From a virus, in the IMG/VR virus record IMGVR_UViG_3300044825_001015, positions 40,845 through 104,844 of that record: a stretch of 64,000 bases of DNA. The stretch is one strand, 5' to 3'. Position 1 is the first letter of the stretch, and each line of letters starts with the position of its first letter. Shown here one piece after another: positions 17,714 through 26,730 of the stretch. A program made the translations under genes and the position numbers. Below the pieces are notes generated by a model that did no database searches, was not told the origin of the DNA, and was given only the letters and a program-made list of their open reading frames with translations.

Positions 17714-18936
17714 ACACAGAAGCAGCAGTTATTACTTCAGTATGCAAGAATAAAGATATCTCCACCATTCTTGCTGATAATGTAGATGAGATCTTCCAAT
17801 CACATAGAGATGTGTGGGAAGGTCTAAAGTCGTATTACTATAAGTTCAAGTCTGTTCCAGAAGTTAATGTACTTCAAGAAAAGTTTAGGGATTTTGAGCC
17901 AGTAAACGTTACTGCTGAAACTGGATACTATGTTGATCAGTTAAAGAATGAATATCTTTCTTCTAGAATGAGAAATCTTCTCATGAAGAGTGGTGCATCT
18001 CTTAAGGATAATGCAGCATCAAGAGTTCTTTCAGATATGCAATCAGAAATTGCATCACTATCTAGGCTTACAAATAATGTTCGTGACGTAGACCTTACGG
18101 ATTATGAACTTGCAGAAAAGCATCTTATTGCTGTTAAAGAGCGCTCAGATGTTATGGGTGGAAGCCCAGGAATTAAAAGCGGATTTACCGCACTAGACTT
18201 AGCCTATCCTACAGGTATGGCACCAGGACACCTAATCGTCGCTATTGGCTGGCCTGGAAGGGGAAAGACATGGATGACCTCCTACCTTGCTTGCAAGGCT
18301 TGGGAGCAGGGCTTCAAGCCAATGATTGTATCTCTAGAGATGAGTCCTGAGAACATGCGTGACCGTATTTACACAATGCTTGGTAGCGGTATGTTTAGGG
18401 CTTCTGATTTTTCACGCGGCAATATTAATATTGATGACTTCCATCATTGGGCTAAGAAGCGCTTTGATGATAAAAATGGATTTATTCTAGTATCAAACGA
18501 GGGAACAAATGAAGTTACTCCACAGACAGTACAAGGTAAGATCGATCAGCATCGCCCCGACCTTGTTATCCTTGATTATCACCAGTTGTTTAATGACACT
18601 AAGCGATCTAATTCTGAAGTTGAGCGGAACCGAAACATATCGCGGGAATTCAAACTACTAGCAGTTCGTAATAACATTCCAGTAATTGATATTACTGCAG
18701 CCACAATGGATGACGTATCAGATCAAGATGCTCCACCATTACTATCACAGGTAGCATGGTCAAAGGCTATTGAATATGATGCTGATATGGCTATGGCTGT
18801 ACATCGTCATCCAGATACCAATATTATTGAGGTTGTCTCACGAAAGAATAGGCATGGTACAGATTTTGCCTTCTACCTTGATTGGGACATTGACCGAGGT
18901 ATTGTTAAAGAGATTTACGATGATATACCAGTCTGA
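17710..18936 (+). CDS. dnaB: DnaB-like replicative helicase (408 aa)
   Basis: RecA-fold helicase of the DnaB/gp4 type that would unwind DNA at the phage fork. The Walker A motif GWPGRGKTWMTS lies near residues 179-190. Downstream are FKPMIVSLEMSPENMRDR (the H1a-like glutamate) and the Walker B strand RPDLVILDYHQLF. The N-terminal ~140 residues are the partner-binding domain, shorter than in bacterial DnaB. It lies upstream of primase, SSB and polymerase, which together form the replisome. A promoter-like TATAAT follows its stop. Confidence 0.88.
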   Translation: MNTEAAVITSVCKNKDISTILADNVDEIFQSHRDVWEGLKSYYYKFKSVPEVNVLQEKFRDFEPVNVTAETGYYVDQLKNEYLSSRMRNLLMKSGASLKDNAASRVLSDMQSEIASLSRLTNNVRDVDLTDYELAEKHLIAVKERSDVMGGSPGIKSGFTALDLAYPTGMAPGHLIVAIGWPGRGKTWMTSYLACKAWEQGFKPMIVSLEMSPENMRDRIYTMLGSGMFRASDFSRGNINIDDFHHWAKKRFDDKNGFILVSNEGTNEVTPQTVQGKIDQHRPDLVILDYHQLFNDTKRSNSEVERNRNISREFKLLAVRNNIPVIDITAATMDDVSDQDAPPLLSQVAWSKAIEYDADMAMAVHRHPDTNIIEVVSRKNRHGTDFAFYLDWDIDRGIVKEIYDDIPV

Positions 18937-18944
18937 TGTATAAT
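18936..18944 (+). promoter_or_regulatory. -10-like TATAAT after helicase gene
   Basis: TATAAT at 18939-18944, preceded by TG, stands 9 nt before the ATG at 18954. There is no Shine-Dalgarno between them, so the following gene could be read from a very short leader. The evidence is moderate. Confidence 0.35.
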
Positions 18945-18953
18945 TGACTTATA

Positions 18954-19232
18954 ATGAATAAAAAACTGAAGAGTTTCGGAATGCAGGGACAGATTAATGA
19001 TGATGCTGCTATTCCAAGGTTAAGATCTCAATATGAAGCATTAATAGAATCAGACATGAGAGAGCAAGGATACGTCCCGATACTTGACCTAGAAACTCAG
19101 TTTTCTTTATCATATGTTGAAGAAAAAGACTTGTATGAATTTGATCTAATAGTGTATGGTATATATGTGGGAAAGAAAAAGTCTCACATGTATGAAGGTT
19201 TCTCAGGACAAACATTAGTCCCTAAAAAATAA
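18954..19232 (+). CDS. hypothetical protein between helicase and primase (92 aa)
   Basis: Begins MNKKLKSFGMQGQINDD and has a strand-rich second half with YEFDLIVYGIYVGKKK. There is no Shine-Dalgarno, and a TATAAT stands 9 nt upstream. It lies wholly within the replisome cluster, so an accessory role in replication is likely. No family was recognised. Confidence 0.55.
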   Translation: MNKKLKSFGMQGQINDDAAIPRLRSQYEALIESDMREQGYVPILDLETQFSLSYVEEKDLYEFDLIVYGIYVGKKKSHMYEGFSGQTLVPKK

Positions 19233-19240
19233 GGAAATAA

Positions 19241-20200
19241 ATGCTATTGGAAACTTACAGTCCCTCGCATATGCGAGCCATAGTAAGGCAACTTGGCCTA
19301 CATGTTGTAAGTGAAACCTCTAATGACTTTTTATGTCTATGCCCATTTCATGGAAATAGGCATACACCATCATTCTCAGTAAGTCATCAAAAGGGTTTAT
19401 ACCTCTGCTTTAATCCATCATGCGGTGCTAGTGGAACTATTGTAGAGTTGGTAAAGAATATGACTAAGAGAAATGAATATGAGGCTCTTAGATTTATTCT
19501 TTCTGCCCAAGTAGAAGCCGCAGCGCACTTTGAGGATGAGTTAGCAGAGATACTTGATGATAAGCCTGAATACACCGACTTTGACCAGAATGTCTTAGAT
19601 CGCCTATATTCTCAAATGAATGATAGGGCAAGAGAATACCTTAATGGACGAGGTATTGATGATGAGTCCATTGATCATTTTAAACTAGGATACTCTGCTA
19701 GCCAGGACATGGTTATTGTTCCAGTACATTCACCAGATGGAATTCCTGTGGGTCTTGTAGGAAGATCAATAGAAGGCAAATCCTTTAAGAACAGTACTGG
19801 ATTGCCAAGAAATAAAACTATGTTTAATATCCATCGTGCTAAGAGAATGGGTGGATCAGTAATAATTGTGGAGTCTTCTTTCGATGCAATTAGAGTTCAT
19901 CAGTCTGGGTATCCAAATGTTGTGGCTACACTAGGAGGATTCATGTCAAAAATCAATATGCAGAATCTGAATAGGAACTTTACTAAAATAATAATTATGA
20001 CTGACGCTGATCAGGCTGGAAGAGAACTTGGTAAAAATATAGCAGAGACTTTAAAGAATAAAGAAATCTTGTGGGCACACTATTCAAATGATATTCTATA
20101 TCCACATGACGCAAAAGATGTAGGGGACATGACAGAAGAAGAGATTAGAATTTGCATAGAAAATTCCCTTGCCGATTACGAATACAGAATGGTACAATAG
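19241..20200 (+). CDS. dnaG: DnaG-like DNA primase (319 aa)
   Basis: The N-terminal CHC2-type zinc ribbon is clear: LCPFHGNRHTPSF, then LYLCFNPSCGASGTIVELV (residues ~27-66). The Toprim core follows: GSVIIVESSFDAIRVHQ (catalytic Glu) and KIIIMTDADQAGRELG (DxD). Both are needed for RNA primer synthesis. It is about half the length of bacterial DnaG because the C-terminal helicase-binding domain is missing or unrecognisable. It would work with the helicase encoded upstream. Confidence 0.88.
   Translation: MLLETYSPSHMRAIVRQLGLHVVSETSNDFLCLCPFHGNRHTPSFSVSHQKGLYLCFNPSCGASGTIVELVKNMTKRNEYEALRFILSAQVEAAAHFEDELAEILDDKPEYTDFDQNVLDRLYSQMNDRAREYLNGRGIDDESIDHFKLGYSASQDMVIVPVHSPDGIPVGLVGRSIEGKSFKNSTGLPRNKTMFNIHRAKRMGGSVIIVESSFDAIRVHQSGYPNVVATLGGFMSKINMQNLNRNFTKIIIMTDADQAGRELGKNIAETLKNKEILWAHYSNDILYPHDAKDVGDMTEEEIRICIENSLADYEYRMVQ
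20169..20198 (+). promoter_or_regulatory. candidate promoter before SSB gene
   Basis: TTGCCG (20169-20174), an 18-bp spacer and TACAAT (20193-20198) with the upstream TGG form an extended -10. It lies at the very end of the primase gene and 46 nt before the SSB-like ATG, which has the Shine-Dalgarno TTAGGAGA. A dedicated promoter for an abundantly needed SSB would make sense; this is inferred. Confidence 0.4.
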
Positions 20201-20244
20201 ATATACAGGGCATCCTATAGCCCAATACACTTAGGAGATATATT

Positions 20245-20910
20245 ATGGGATTAGTAAAAGGTCTTAAGGCCATGAACCAAACAATTGATCGCCCCGCTGC
20301 TTCTTCAGACGGCCCTCGCGGTCGCTGGCTAAAGTTGAACGATGGTCAGAGTGTTAAGATTAAATTTCTTCAGGAACTAGATCCTGATTCACCAAATTAC
20401 AATGATAAGGCTGGACTAGCATTTATTGCTGTTGAGCATACCAACCCATCCGATTACCGTCGCAAGGCTCTTTGTAGCATTGAAGATCAGGGTCGTTGCT
20501 TTGGATGCGAAATGCATCGTCGTGACCCCAAGGCTGGATGGAAGGGCCGTAGCCGACTCTACTGCAACATTCTTGTAAATGATGGTAATGAAGATCCATA
20601 CGTTGCAATTTTCTCTCAGGGTACTGGACCAAAGTCAGCAACGCCTGAGATTATTCAATATGCTGGAGAGACTGGAAGCATTACTTCCAACACCTGGCGA
20701 TTGAAGCGCACAGGTGAGCGCACAGATACAAACTACAGCATTATTCCTCTACCTACTGATTCAGATCCAGTAGATATTGATGAACTAGAACTGTTCGATC
20801 TTGAGAAGTTGGCAGTTCGTGATGTTCCTTACGATGAGCAAGAATCCTTCTACACAGGTGTTTCTGGTGGAGAAGAGAGCGGTTCATCATCATCAAATGT
20901 TGAATGGTAA
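20245..20910 (+). CDS. gp32-like single-stranded DNA-binding protein (221 aa)
   Basis: It has the hallmarks of T4 gp32-type SSBs. The N-terminal region is basic, and an OB-like core carries a Cys/His zinc site (RRKALCSIEDQGRCFGCEMH). A long acidic, Ser-rich C-terminal tail ends in SNVEW, the kind of acidic-aromatic tip that recruits partners. It would coat single-stranded DNA at the fork. It lies between primase and polymerase. GC is higher than in the flanking genes, as expected for a highly expressed gene. Confidence 0.75.
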   Translation: MGLVKGLKAMNQTIDRPAASSDGPRGRWLKLNDGQSVKIKFLQELDPDSPNYNDKAGLAFIAVEHTNPSDYRRKALCSIEDQGRCFGCEMHRRDPKAGWKGRSRLYCNILVNDGNEDPYVAIFSQGTGPKSATPEIIQYAGETGSITSNTWRLKRTGERTDTNYSIIPLPTDSDPVDIDELELFDLEKLAVRDVPYDEQESFYTGVSGGEESGSSSSNVEW

Positions 20911-20926
20911 ATAGAAGATATGCTAC

Positions 20927-20954
20927 GCTAGGGCGGTAGAAATACCGCCCTAGC
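20927..20954 (+). terminator. 12-bp GC-rich hairpin with GAAA loop between SSB and polymerase genes
   Basis: GCTAGGGCGGTA pairs perfectly with TACCGCCCTAGC around a GAAA tetraloop. No U-run follows, so it is not a textbook intrinsic terminator. It ends 17 nt before the GTG start of the polymerase and just upstream of TAGGAGA. It may partly stop transcription after the SSB, stabilise the SSB mRNA 3' end or damp translation of the polymerase. Confidence 0.7.
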
Positions 20955-20971
20955 AGCATTATAGGAGACAA

Positions 20972-23900
20972 GTGACTGATTTAGTACATCTACATGTTCA
21001 TAGCCATTACAGTCTAATGGATGGCCTTTCCTCACCAGCAGAATTACTCGCTGCAGCAAAGGATCTTGGACAGACGGCTCTCGCTGTGACAGATCATGGC
21101 ACACTATCTTCCCACCGCGATATGCAGAAATCAGCACGCGAGGCGGGACTAAAGCCAATCCTAGGTGTAGAGGCTTATATCTCAGAGACAGACAGATTCG
21201 ACAAGCGAGATATTAAGAGTCGTGACGATAATACTCAGGTATTCAATCATATTATCCTTCTGGCTAAGGACCAGGCTGGTCTTCAGAATCTTCAGAAGTT
21301 ATCTGAGTTAGCGTGGAATGAAGGATTCTACCGCAAGCCGCGCATCGACTTTGAAGTCTTGAGTGATTATGGTGATGGCCTTATTGTCCTGTCGGGATGC
21401 CTTAATGGGCTTATTTCTAAGGCTATCCAGCGAGGCGATGAGGCCAAGGCCCGTGATATGCTTAGATTCTTTAAGAATCGATTCAATGATGACTTCTACA
21501 TGGAAGTTCAGCCACATAATCCTCCAGAGATTAATCATGCTCTTCTTAATCTGGCTGACGAGTTTAAGATCAAACCAGTAACTACTTCAGACTGCCATTT
21601 TGCGCGGGAAGATCAAAGAGCCGTAGAAGAAGCCCTACTTATCCTTTCTACTAAGCCTAATATGAATAAGGATGCATCTTACGCATCTGGCAAGCAGATC
21701 AAGGATGTATTCGAACGTCTTAACCACCTGTATCCAGAGCGCCCGATTTCCTTTGAGGGGTGGGACTTGTTCATCCAGAGTCGCCTAGATATCGACACAT
21801 GGTATAAGAAGTCTGGGATTGATCGTACCGATATCTACGAAAGCACGCTGGAGATTGCAGATAAGATCGGGGAATACGAATATTACGAAAACCTATCCCT
21901 GCTCCCACAGCCTAAGAAAGATCCTAATGTTCAGTTAGCAGAGATGTGTGGGTATGAACTTAGAGCAAAGGGGCTGGAGGCTGAAGAATACATTAATAGA
22001 CTTAATGAAGAATTAGAGGTAATTAAGGACAAGGACTTTGCCTCCTACTTCTTAGTTGTTGCAGATATGATTCAGTATGCTAAGAAGAACAATATTTTAG
22101 TGGGTCCAGGACGAGGATCAGCAGCAGGATCACTAGTATGCTACTTGCTTGGAATCACAGAAGTAGATCCTATTGAGTATGATTTACTGTTCTTCCGATT
22201 TATTAACCCAGAACGAAACGATTTCCCAGATATTGATACAGACTTTATGGATCGCCGTCGTAACGAGGTTAAGGAATACCTACGCAAAAAATTTAAAAAC
22301 GTTGCTAGTATTTCTACCTTCCAATATTTTAAGGACAAGGGTGTCGTTCGTGATGCTTCTCGCGTATTTGCAGTACCACTAGGAGATGTAAACAAGGCTC
22401 TAAAGGGTATTGAGACTTGGGAAGATTTTGAATCAAATCCAAATACTAGATGGTTCCGCGATAAGTATCCAGAAGTTACAGATTTGGCTAGCAAACTTCG
22501 TGGAAGAATTCGCGCAGTTGGAGTTCATGCTGCAGGAGTGGTTGTTGCAAAGGAGCCTATTTCTAAGTACGCTCCTATGGAAACTAGAAGTGACACTAAC
22601 GACAAGGTAAGTGGTCGCGTTCCAGTAGTTGCATATGACATGGAGCAAGCAGCGGATATTGGATTGATTAAACTAGACGCCCTTGGCCTTAAAACTCTTT
22701 CAGTAGTTAAAGACACTCTAGACATTATCAAGGATAGGACTGGTAAAGATATTGACTTGCATTCAATATCTTTAGATGATGAATTAGTTTATCAAGACCT
22801 ATCTAATGGTTTTACCAAGGGTGTGTTCCAGGCAGAGGCAACTCCGTATACTAATTTGCTAATTAAGATGGGTGTAGAAAGATTTGAGGATTTAGTAGCC
22901 TCTAATGCACTTGTTCGCCCTGGCGCTATGAATACTGTAGGCGCTGCATATATCGCTCGTAAGCAGGGTAGAGAGCAAATTAAATATGTTCATGAGATAA
23001 TGCGTCCTTTCACAGAACGAACATATGGTGTTATCATATATCAGGAGCAAGTTATGCAGGCTTGTGTTTACCTAGGTGGTATGACATGGGCAGAAGCAGA
23101 TAAGGTCCGAAAAATTATTGGTAAGAAAAAGGATGCAAAAGAGTTTGAACAGTTCAGAGAAAAATTTGTTTCTGGCGCTACAAAGCACATTAGCCAAGAG
23201 GCGGCAGAACATCTTTGGCACGATTTTGAGGCCCATGCTGGATATTCCTTTAACCGCTCTCACGCCGTTGCGTACTCCATGCTCTCTTATTGGACGGCTT
23301 GGCTCAAACATTATTACCCACTTGAATTCATTTTCGCAATACTCAAAAATGAGGGAGACAAGGATGCGAGAACAGAATACTTACTGGAGGCTAAAAGGCT
23401 AGGTCTTAAAGTGCTTCTCCCACATGTTAATGAATCTGACATAGATTTTAGTTTACAGGGAGATAGCATTAGATTTGGCTTGGCAGATATTAAATTTATT
23501 TCAGAGTCTATTAGTAATAAGTTAATTGCAGCAAGGCCATTTAAGAATTACGAACAACTATTAGAGTTCTCTAAGGCAAAGGGTAGCGGAGTAAATAGTC
23601 GTGCTATCTCAGCATTAAATGCAATCGGAGCAGCAGCATTTGACGATAACCCAAGAAGTGGTAATGAATCTGAAAATTACTATGAGTATTTAAACATACC
23701 AAAGTTTGACGTAAAGGGTCTTACTCCTTTTATCAAGAGTCAGGTGTCCCCGCTTGAAGATTTTACAGAAGATGGGTGCTATATCCTGATGGCTATGGTT
23801 AAGTCAATTAAGAAGGGAAATGGATGGTCCAGAGTAGAGTTAGTAGACGATACAGGAGCAATTGGTATTTTCCACACAGAAAATACTCAAATAGAAACAG

Positions 23901-24247
23901 GGAACATGTATTTCTTCCTAGTTGGAGACAATCGAATTCATCGATATGTTACCATAGAAGATGTAGTTGAAAGAAAGGCAGACCCATTCGTAGAGTTTTT
24001 ATACATGGAAGATACACTCGCTGGTGATGGCGAGAAGTATATTGTTGATTTTACAAACTACAAGACTAAGGCTGGGAAAATGATGGCCCACGTTATAGTT
24101 GCCAATGGTCAAAAAGAAATGCAGAGGCTTATTGTTTTCCCCAAATTATATCCAGTTGCGTTAGGTAAAATGAAGGCTGGAACAATTGTAGACCTTAATA
24201 TTGGAAAAATGGAAGATGGAACACTAACAGTAAGGAGTGTAGGATGA
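20972..24247 (+). CDS. dnaE: C-family DNA polymerase III alpha subunit (DnaE-like, 1091 aa)
   Basis: The GTG start follows TAGGAGA. The N-terminal PHP domain has HLHVHSHYSLMDGL (residues 6-19) and VTDHGTLSS. The polymerase core has VGPGRGSAAGSLVCYLLG (residues ~378-395) and the catalytic FPDIDTDF (residues ~418-425), then the fingers region (QEQVMQACVYLGG) and a C-terminal OB-like part. It is slightly shorter than cellular DnaE (about 1150-1180 aa). It would be the phage replicase; phages more often carry A- or B-family enzymes. Confidence 0.93.
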   Translation: MTDLVHLHVHSHYSLMDGLSSPAELLAAAKDLGQTALAVTDHGTLSSHRDMQKSAREAGLKPILGVEAYISETDRFDKRDIKSRDDNTQVFNHIILLAKDQAGLQNLQKLSELAWNEGFYRKPRIDFEVLSDYGDGLIVLSGCLNGLISKAIQRGDEAKARDMLRFFKNRFNDDFYMEVQPHNPPEINHALLNLADEFKIKPVTTSDCHFAREDQRAVEEALLILSTKPNMNKDASYASGKQIKDVFERLNHLYPERPISFEGWDLFIQSRLDIDTWYKKSGIDRTDIYESTLEIADKIGEYEYYENLSLLPQPKKDPNVQLAEMCGYELRAKGLEAEEYINRLNEELEVIKDKDFASYFLVVADMIQYAKKNNILVGPGRGSAAGSLVCYLLGITEVDPIEYDLLFFRFINPERNDFPDIDTDFMDRRRNEVKEYLRKKFKNVASISTFQYFKDKGVVRDASRVFAVPLGDVNKALKGIETWEDFESNPNTRWFRDKYPEVTDLASKLRGRIRAVGVHAAGVVVAKEPISKYAPMETRSDTNDKVSGRVPVVAYDMEQAADIGLIKLDALGLKTLSVVKDTLDIIKDRTGKDIDLHSISLDDELVYQDLSNGFTKGVFQAEATPYTNLLIKMGVERFEDLVASNALVRPGAMNTVGAAYIARKQGREQIKYVHEIMRPFTERTYGVIIYQEQVMQACVYLGGMTWAEADKVRKIIGKKKDAKEFEQFREKFVSGATKHISQEAAEHLWHDFEAHAGYSFNRSHAVAYSMLSYWTAWLKHYYPLEFIFAILKNEGDKDARTEYLLEAKRLGLKVLLPHVNESDIDFSLQGDSIRFGLADIKFISESISNKLIAARPFKNYEQLLEFSKAKGSGVNSRAISALNAIGAAAFDDNPRSGNESENYYEYLNIPKFDVKGLTPFIKSQVSPLEDFTEDGCYILMAMVKSIKKGNGWSRVELVDDTGAIGIFHTENTQIETGNMYFFLVGDNRIHRYVTIEDVVERKADPFVEFLYMEDTLAGDGEKYIVDFTNYKTKAGKMMAHVIVANGQKEMQRLIVFPKLYPVALGKMKAGTIVDLNIGKMEDGTLTVRSVG

Positions 24248-24456
24248 CACCAGATCAAATTGTAGAAATGAACTTAGGAAAAATTCTTACTGCTATTATG
24301 AAGCAGTACGATAGATTAATAATTGATCCTAAGTTTATGATTGAAGAAGATGAAGTACTTTATAAATTAGTTATAGACTTTAATGATGAGACACAAATGT
24401 TTGAGTTGAGTATTACAGAAGATATTTTAGAGGACGATGAAGATGCATCTGGATGA
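24244..24456 (+). CDS. hypothetical acidic protein (70 aa)
   Basis: ATGA overlap with the polymerase stop. Small helical-then-strand protein with an acidic end (ITEDILEDDEDASG). It overlaps the MazG-like gene by about 20 nt. No family was recognised; it is probably co-translated with the polymerase. Confidence 0.5.
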   Translation: MTPDQIVEMNLGKILTAIMKQYDRLIIDPKFMIEEDEVLYKLVIDFNDETQMFELSITEDILEDDEDASG

Positions 24457-24784
24457 CTTAGCAAATAGCCTTAATGAAACAGCAGTAGAAAAAGGATTTT
24501 GGACCCCATTAAGTCGTATGGAGTCAGAGGACGATTTTATCTTTTATGCAAAGCAACTTGCTATGATTCATTCTGAAGTTACTGAAGCATTAGAGGCATT
24601 GCGAAAAGATCAAGGTGATCAGAAATTTGTTGAAGAACTTGCAGACATTATTATTCGCGTTTTAGATCTATGGGCAGGAATGAATAAAATGAGAGTCAAG
24701 GAACTACCATCAATTCATAATACCCTTAGAGACAAGGCTTTATTAAATAAAGGAAGAGAAAAACTGCACGGCGTCCGTGGATGA
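24437..24784 (+). CDS. MazG-like nucleotide pyrophosphohydrolase (115 aa)
   Basis: An all-alpha protein with the metal-binding pattern of the MazG/dUTPase-2 superfamily: HSEVTEALEALRKD followed by KFVEELADIIIRVLD (the E-x3-E ... E-x2-D arrangement). It would hydrolyse a (d)NTP to the monophosphate, for pool sanitation or to affect host (p)ppGpp. The ATGs at 24437 and 24443 are both possible starts. It is placed between polymerase and recA. Confidence 0.7.
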   Translation: MKMHLDDLANSLNETAVEKGFWTPLSRMESEDDFIFYAKQLAMIHSEVTEALEALRKDQGDQKFVEELADIIIRVLDLWAGMNKMRVKELPSIHNTLRDKALLNKGREKLHGVRG

Positions 24785-24790
24785 TATAAT
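24782..24790 (+). promoter_or_regulatory. extended -10 promoter element TGATATAAT before recA unit
   Basis: TGATATAAT overlaps the MazG-like stop codon (TGA) and lies 9 nt before the ATG at 24800. It belongs to the recurrent TGn-TATAAT set of the left arm. Confidence 0.45.
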
Positions 24791-24799
24791 AGATATATA

Positions 24800-25081
24800 A
24801 TGGAAGGCTATGTCCTGACAGGTGTAGAAGAAGAATACCTTCTTGTAATAAAGTCGGAAGACTATGAAACTATACTCTATCTTATTGACAGAATAGCCGC
24901 TAGCAGACGAAAAGAATTTAAAGAGTTTGCCCTAGAATTAGAAAAGAGTTTAAATGATGATGGTCGCAGAAGAAATTCTAGCGAAATTAGATCCAAAGAC
25001 AAGACAAAGAATTCAAATAGCAACAGAGGTAGACGTACAAAAACAGCCTACCCCAAGCATCGGTCTAAACCAGGCTCTTAA
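24800..25081 (+). CDS. hypothetical protein overlapping recA (93 aa)
   Basis: The first ~52 residues (MEGYVLTGVEEEYLLVIKSE) look like an ordinary small phage protein. The C-terminal ~40 are Lys/Arg/Ser-rich and overlap the recA reading frame by about 128 nt in another frame, so their composition is dictated by recA codons. Either this gene runs deep into recA, or the frame is joined to recA by frameshifting. Confidence that the whole length is translated is modest. Confidence 0.4.
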   Translation: MEGYVLTGVEEEYLLVIKSEDYETILYLIDRIAASRRKEFKEFALELEKSLNDDGRRRNSSEIRSKDKTKNSNSNRGRRTKTAYPKHRSKPGS

Positions 25082-25952
25082 GGGTGGCCTTGGGTATGGT
25101 CGCCAAGTTCTAGTTTGGGGAAATAAAAGTGCTGGCAAGTCCTCCTTTTGCCTACAAATGATAGGTATGGCTCAAAAAGAGGGAAAAACATGCGCCTGGA
25201 TTGATTCAGAATCTTCTTATTCAGCAGAGTGGGCCTCCAGTCTTGGAGTAGATTCATCTAACGTTATTTATTCACCAGCAAAGACTATTAATGATATGGT
25301 GGATGTTGGAACAGGGTTGATGGAGGCTGGAGTAGACATTATTGTTGTAGACTCTATCTCAGCCCTACTCCCAGCCATCTACTTTGATAAAGACGGTGAC
25401 GAACTAAAACAACTGCAAGATACAAAGCAAATTGGTGCAGAGGCTAAGGATATGACACATGCTGTTAAGATGTTGAACTATGCTAACAAAAATACTTTGC
25501 TAGTGCTTATTAGTCAGCAGAGGAATCAATTTGGAAGTATGCACGCATCTCATATCCCAACAGGAGGCATGGCTGTTAAGTTCTTTTCTAGTACAGTAAT
25601 TAAACTATGGTCTTCAGAAGCAGAAGCAAATCAGATTAAGGATGATGTTCAAGTTGGGGACAAGTTAATTCAGCAAAAGGTTGGTCGCCCAGTAAATTGG
25701 ATTATTGATTATAATAAACTTGGACCGCCAAATCTTTCTGGTCAATATGACTTTTACTATCAAGGATCTCATGTTGGTGTAGATAGAGTGGCAGAAGTTT
25801 TAGACGTAGCAGAAATGATGGGCAAGGTGGAGCGAGGAGGAGCCTGGTATACAGTACTTGGGGAGAGGCTTCAAGGTAGAGCAAAGGCTGTCCAGTATCT
25901 TAGAGAAAATCCTGAAGTGGTAGATACCTTGGAGTCAATGATTTATGGCTGA
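24954..25952 (+). CDS. recA: RecA-like recombinase (332 aa)
   Basis: The N-terminus shows three consecutive ATGs; the first fits best with GAG five bases upstream. Walker A is VWGNKSAGKSSFC (around residue 54), followed by CAWIDSESSYSAEWASSLGVD (residue span around 80-100, broken by family-typical strands), Walker B DIIVVDSISALLP and the glutamine switch LVLISQQRNQFG. This is the full RecA core. It would form filaments on single-stranded DNA for recombination-dependent replication and repair. The following genes supply nucleases and a resolvase. Confidence 0.88.
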   Translation: MMMVAEEILAKLDPKTRQRIQIATEVDVQKQPTPSIGLNQALKGGLGYGRQVLVWGNKSAGKSSFCLQMIGMAQKEGKTCAWIDSESSYSAEWASSLGVDSSNVIYSPAKTINDMVDVGTGLMEAGVDIIVVDSISALLPAIYFDKDGDELKQLQDTKQIGAEAKDMTHAVKMLNYANKNTLLVLISQQRNQFGSMHASHIPTGGMAVKFFSSTVIKLWSSEAEANQIKDDVQVGDKLIQQKVGRPVNWIIDYNKLGPPNLSGQYDFYYQGSHVGVDRVAEVLDVAEMMGKVERGGAWYTVLGERLQGRAKAVQYLRENPEVVDTLESMIYG

Positions 25953-26124
25953 GTCCCTAGAAGATTTCCTTGGCATTAATAAAAAATCTAAGTCTATACA
26001 TGCAAGCGGTTCTTTATCATGTCAGGAATGTGATGAAATCGTATCAGAAGGATACATAGATGAAGAAACTATGATACTTACTTATCAATGTTCACGCGGT
26101 CATGATTCTAGGGTCAAGTTGTAA
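25945..26124 (+). CDS. small zinc-finger-like protein (59 aa)
   Basis: Overlaps the recA stop by 8 nt and ends in TAATG with the next gene. It has SLSCQECDEIV and YQCSRGHDSR, giving a C-x2-C ... C-x3-H arrangement that could bind zinc. It is embedded in the recombination operon, so a DNA-related accessory role is likely but not shown. Confidence 0.55.
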   Translation: MAESLEDFLGINKKSKSIHASGSLSCQECDEIVSEGYIDEETMILTYQCSRGHDSRVKL

Positions 26125-26435
26125 TGTCTGAAGCAAATGAAGTAAAAAGAGATAACGCAAGGGCTCAAAAAAATTCTGGTCGTGGTCAGTATCAGAAGGG
26201 TGATGCAAAGTGGTATAACTTTGTAGTAGATTACAAAGAAACTGCAAAGTCTGTCTCTGTAAATAAAGATATGTGGGCAAAAATATGTACTGATACATTT
26301 CGTGTAGATAGAAATATGCATCCACTTCTTAAATTAATAATTGGTGAGGGGTCTTCAAAGGTACGCCTTGCAATAGTAGAGTGGGAAGTTTTAGAAGAAT
26401 TGGTAGAGGCTTATGAACGTGATAGAAACAGTTAG
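26124..26435 (+). CDS. PD-(D/E)XK nuclease-like, Hjc-type resolvase-like protein (103 aa)
   Basis: Size and pattern resemble phage Hjc-like nucleases: a basic glycine-rich N-terminus (NSGRGQYQKGDAKW), Asp27, then the strand FVVDYKETAKSVSV with Asp36-x-Lys38 as the D...(D/E)xK site. Conserved-looking lysine and tryptophan residues follow (KDMWAKIC). It lies between recA and a Cas4-like nuclease. The fold is inferred from these motifs and may be wrong. Confidence 0.5.
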   Translation: MSEANEVKRDNARAQKNSGRGQYQKGDAKWYNFVVDYKETAKSVSVNKDMWAKICTDTFRVDRNMHPLLKLIIGEGSSKVRLAIVEWEVLEELVEAYERDRNS

Positions 26436-26730
26436 TGAGATTACAGAGTTTAATGAACTCTCAGAGTATATGCAGGACCCAGACTTAGATCAGGCCATGG
26501 AGTTAATCATCAAGTTGATTGCCAAGCCAGATGTTCCAGCAGCAAAGGCTCCAGAGATTATTACCCGCCTTCAGGCTATCGCTGCCAAGTTAGCAATCAT
26601 GTCTAGGTACTACACGACCTTTGAGAAGGGGCCAGAAGCCTCTAAGAAAAAGAACGTATACTACACAACAGCAGAAGCAATTAATAAGTTAGTAGATGCG
26701 CTCAAATACAATGCGAGGTTTGGCCTGTGA
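26413..26730 (+). CDS. hypothetical helical protein (105 aa)
   Basis: All-helical protein (MNVIETVSEITEFNELSEYM), overlapping the previous gene by 23 nt and the next by an ATG/GTG-type junction at 26727. It has no motif that I recognise. Conserved phages with Cas4-like genes often have a small helical partner upstream, so it may assist the nuclease; this is conjecture. Confidence 0.5.
   Translation: MNVIETVSEITEFNELSEYMQDPDLDQAMELIIKLIAKPDVPAAKAPEIITRLQAIAAKLAIMSRYYTTFEKGPEASKKKNVYYTTAEAINKLVDALKYNARFGL

Noticed and set aside
20423-24247. Several long opposite-strand open frames over SSB and polymerase
   Set aside because: They are shadows of the well-supported rightward genes with no start signals.
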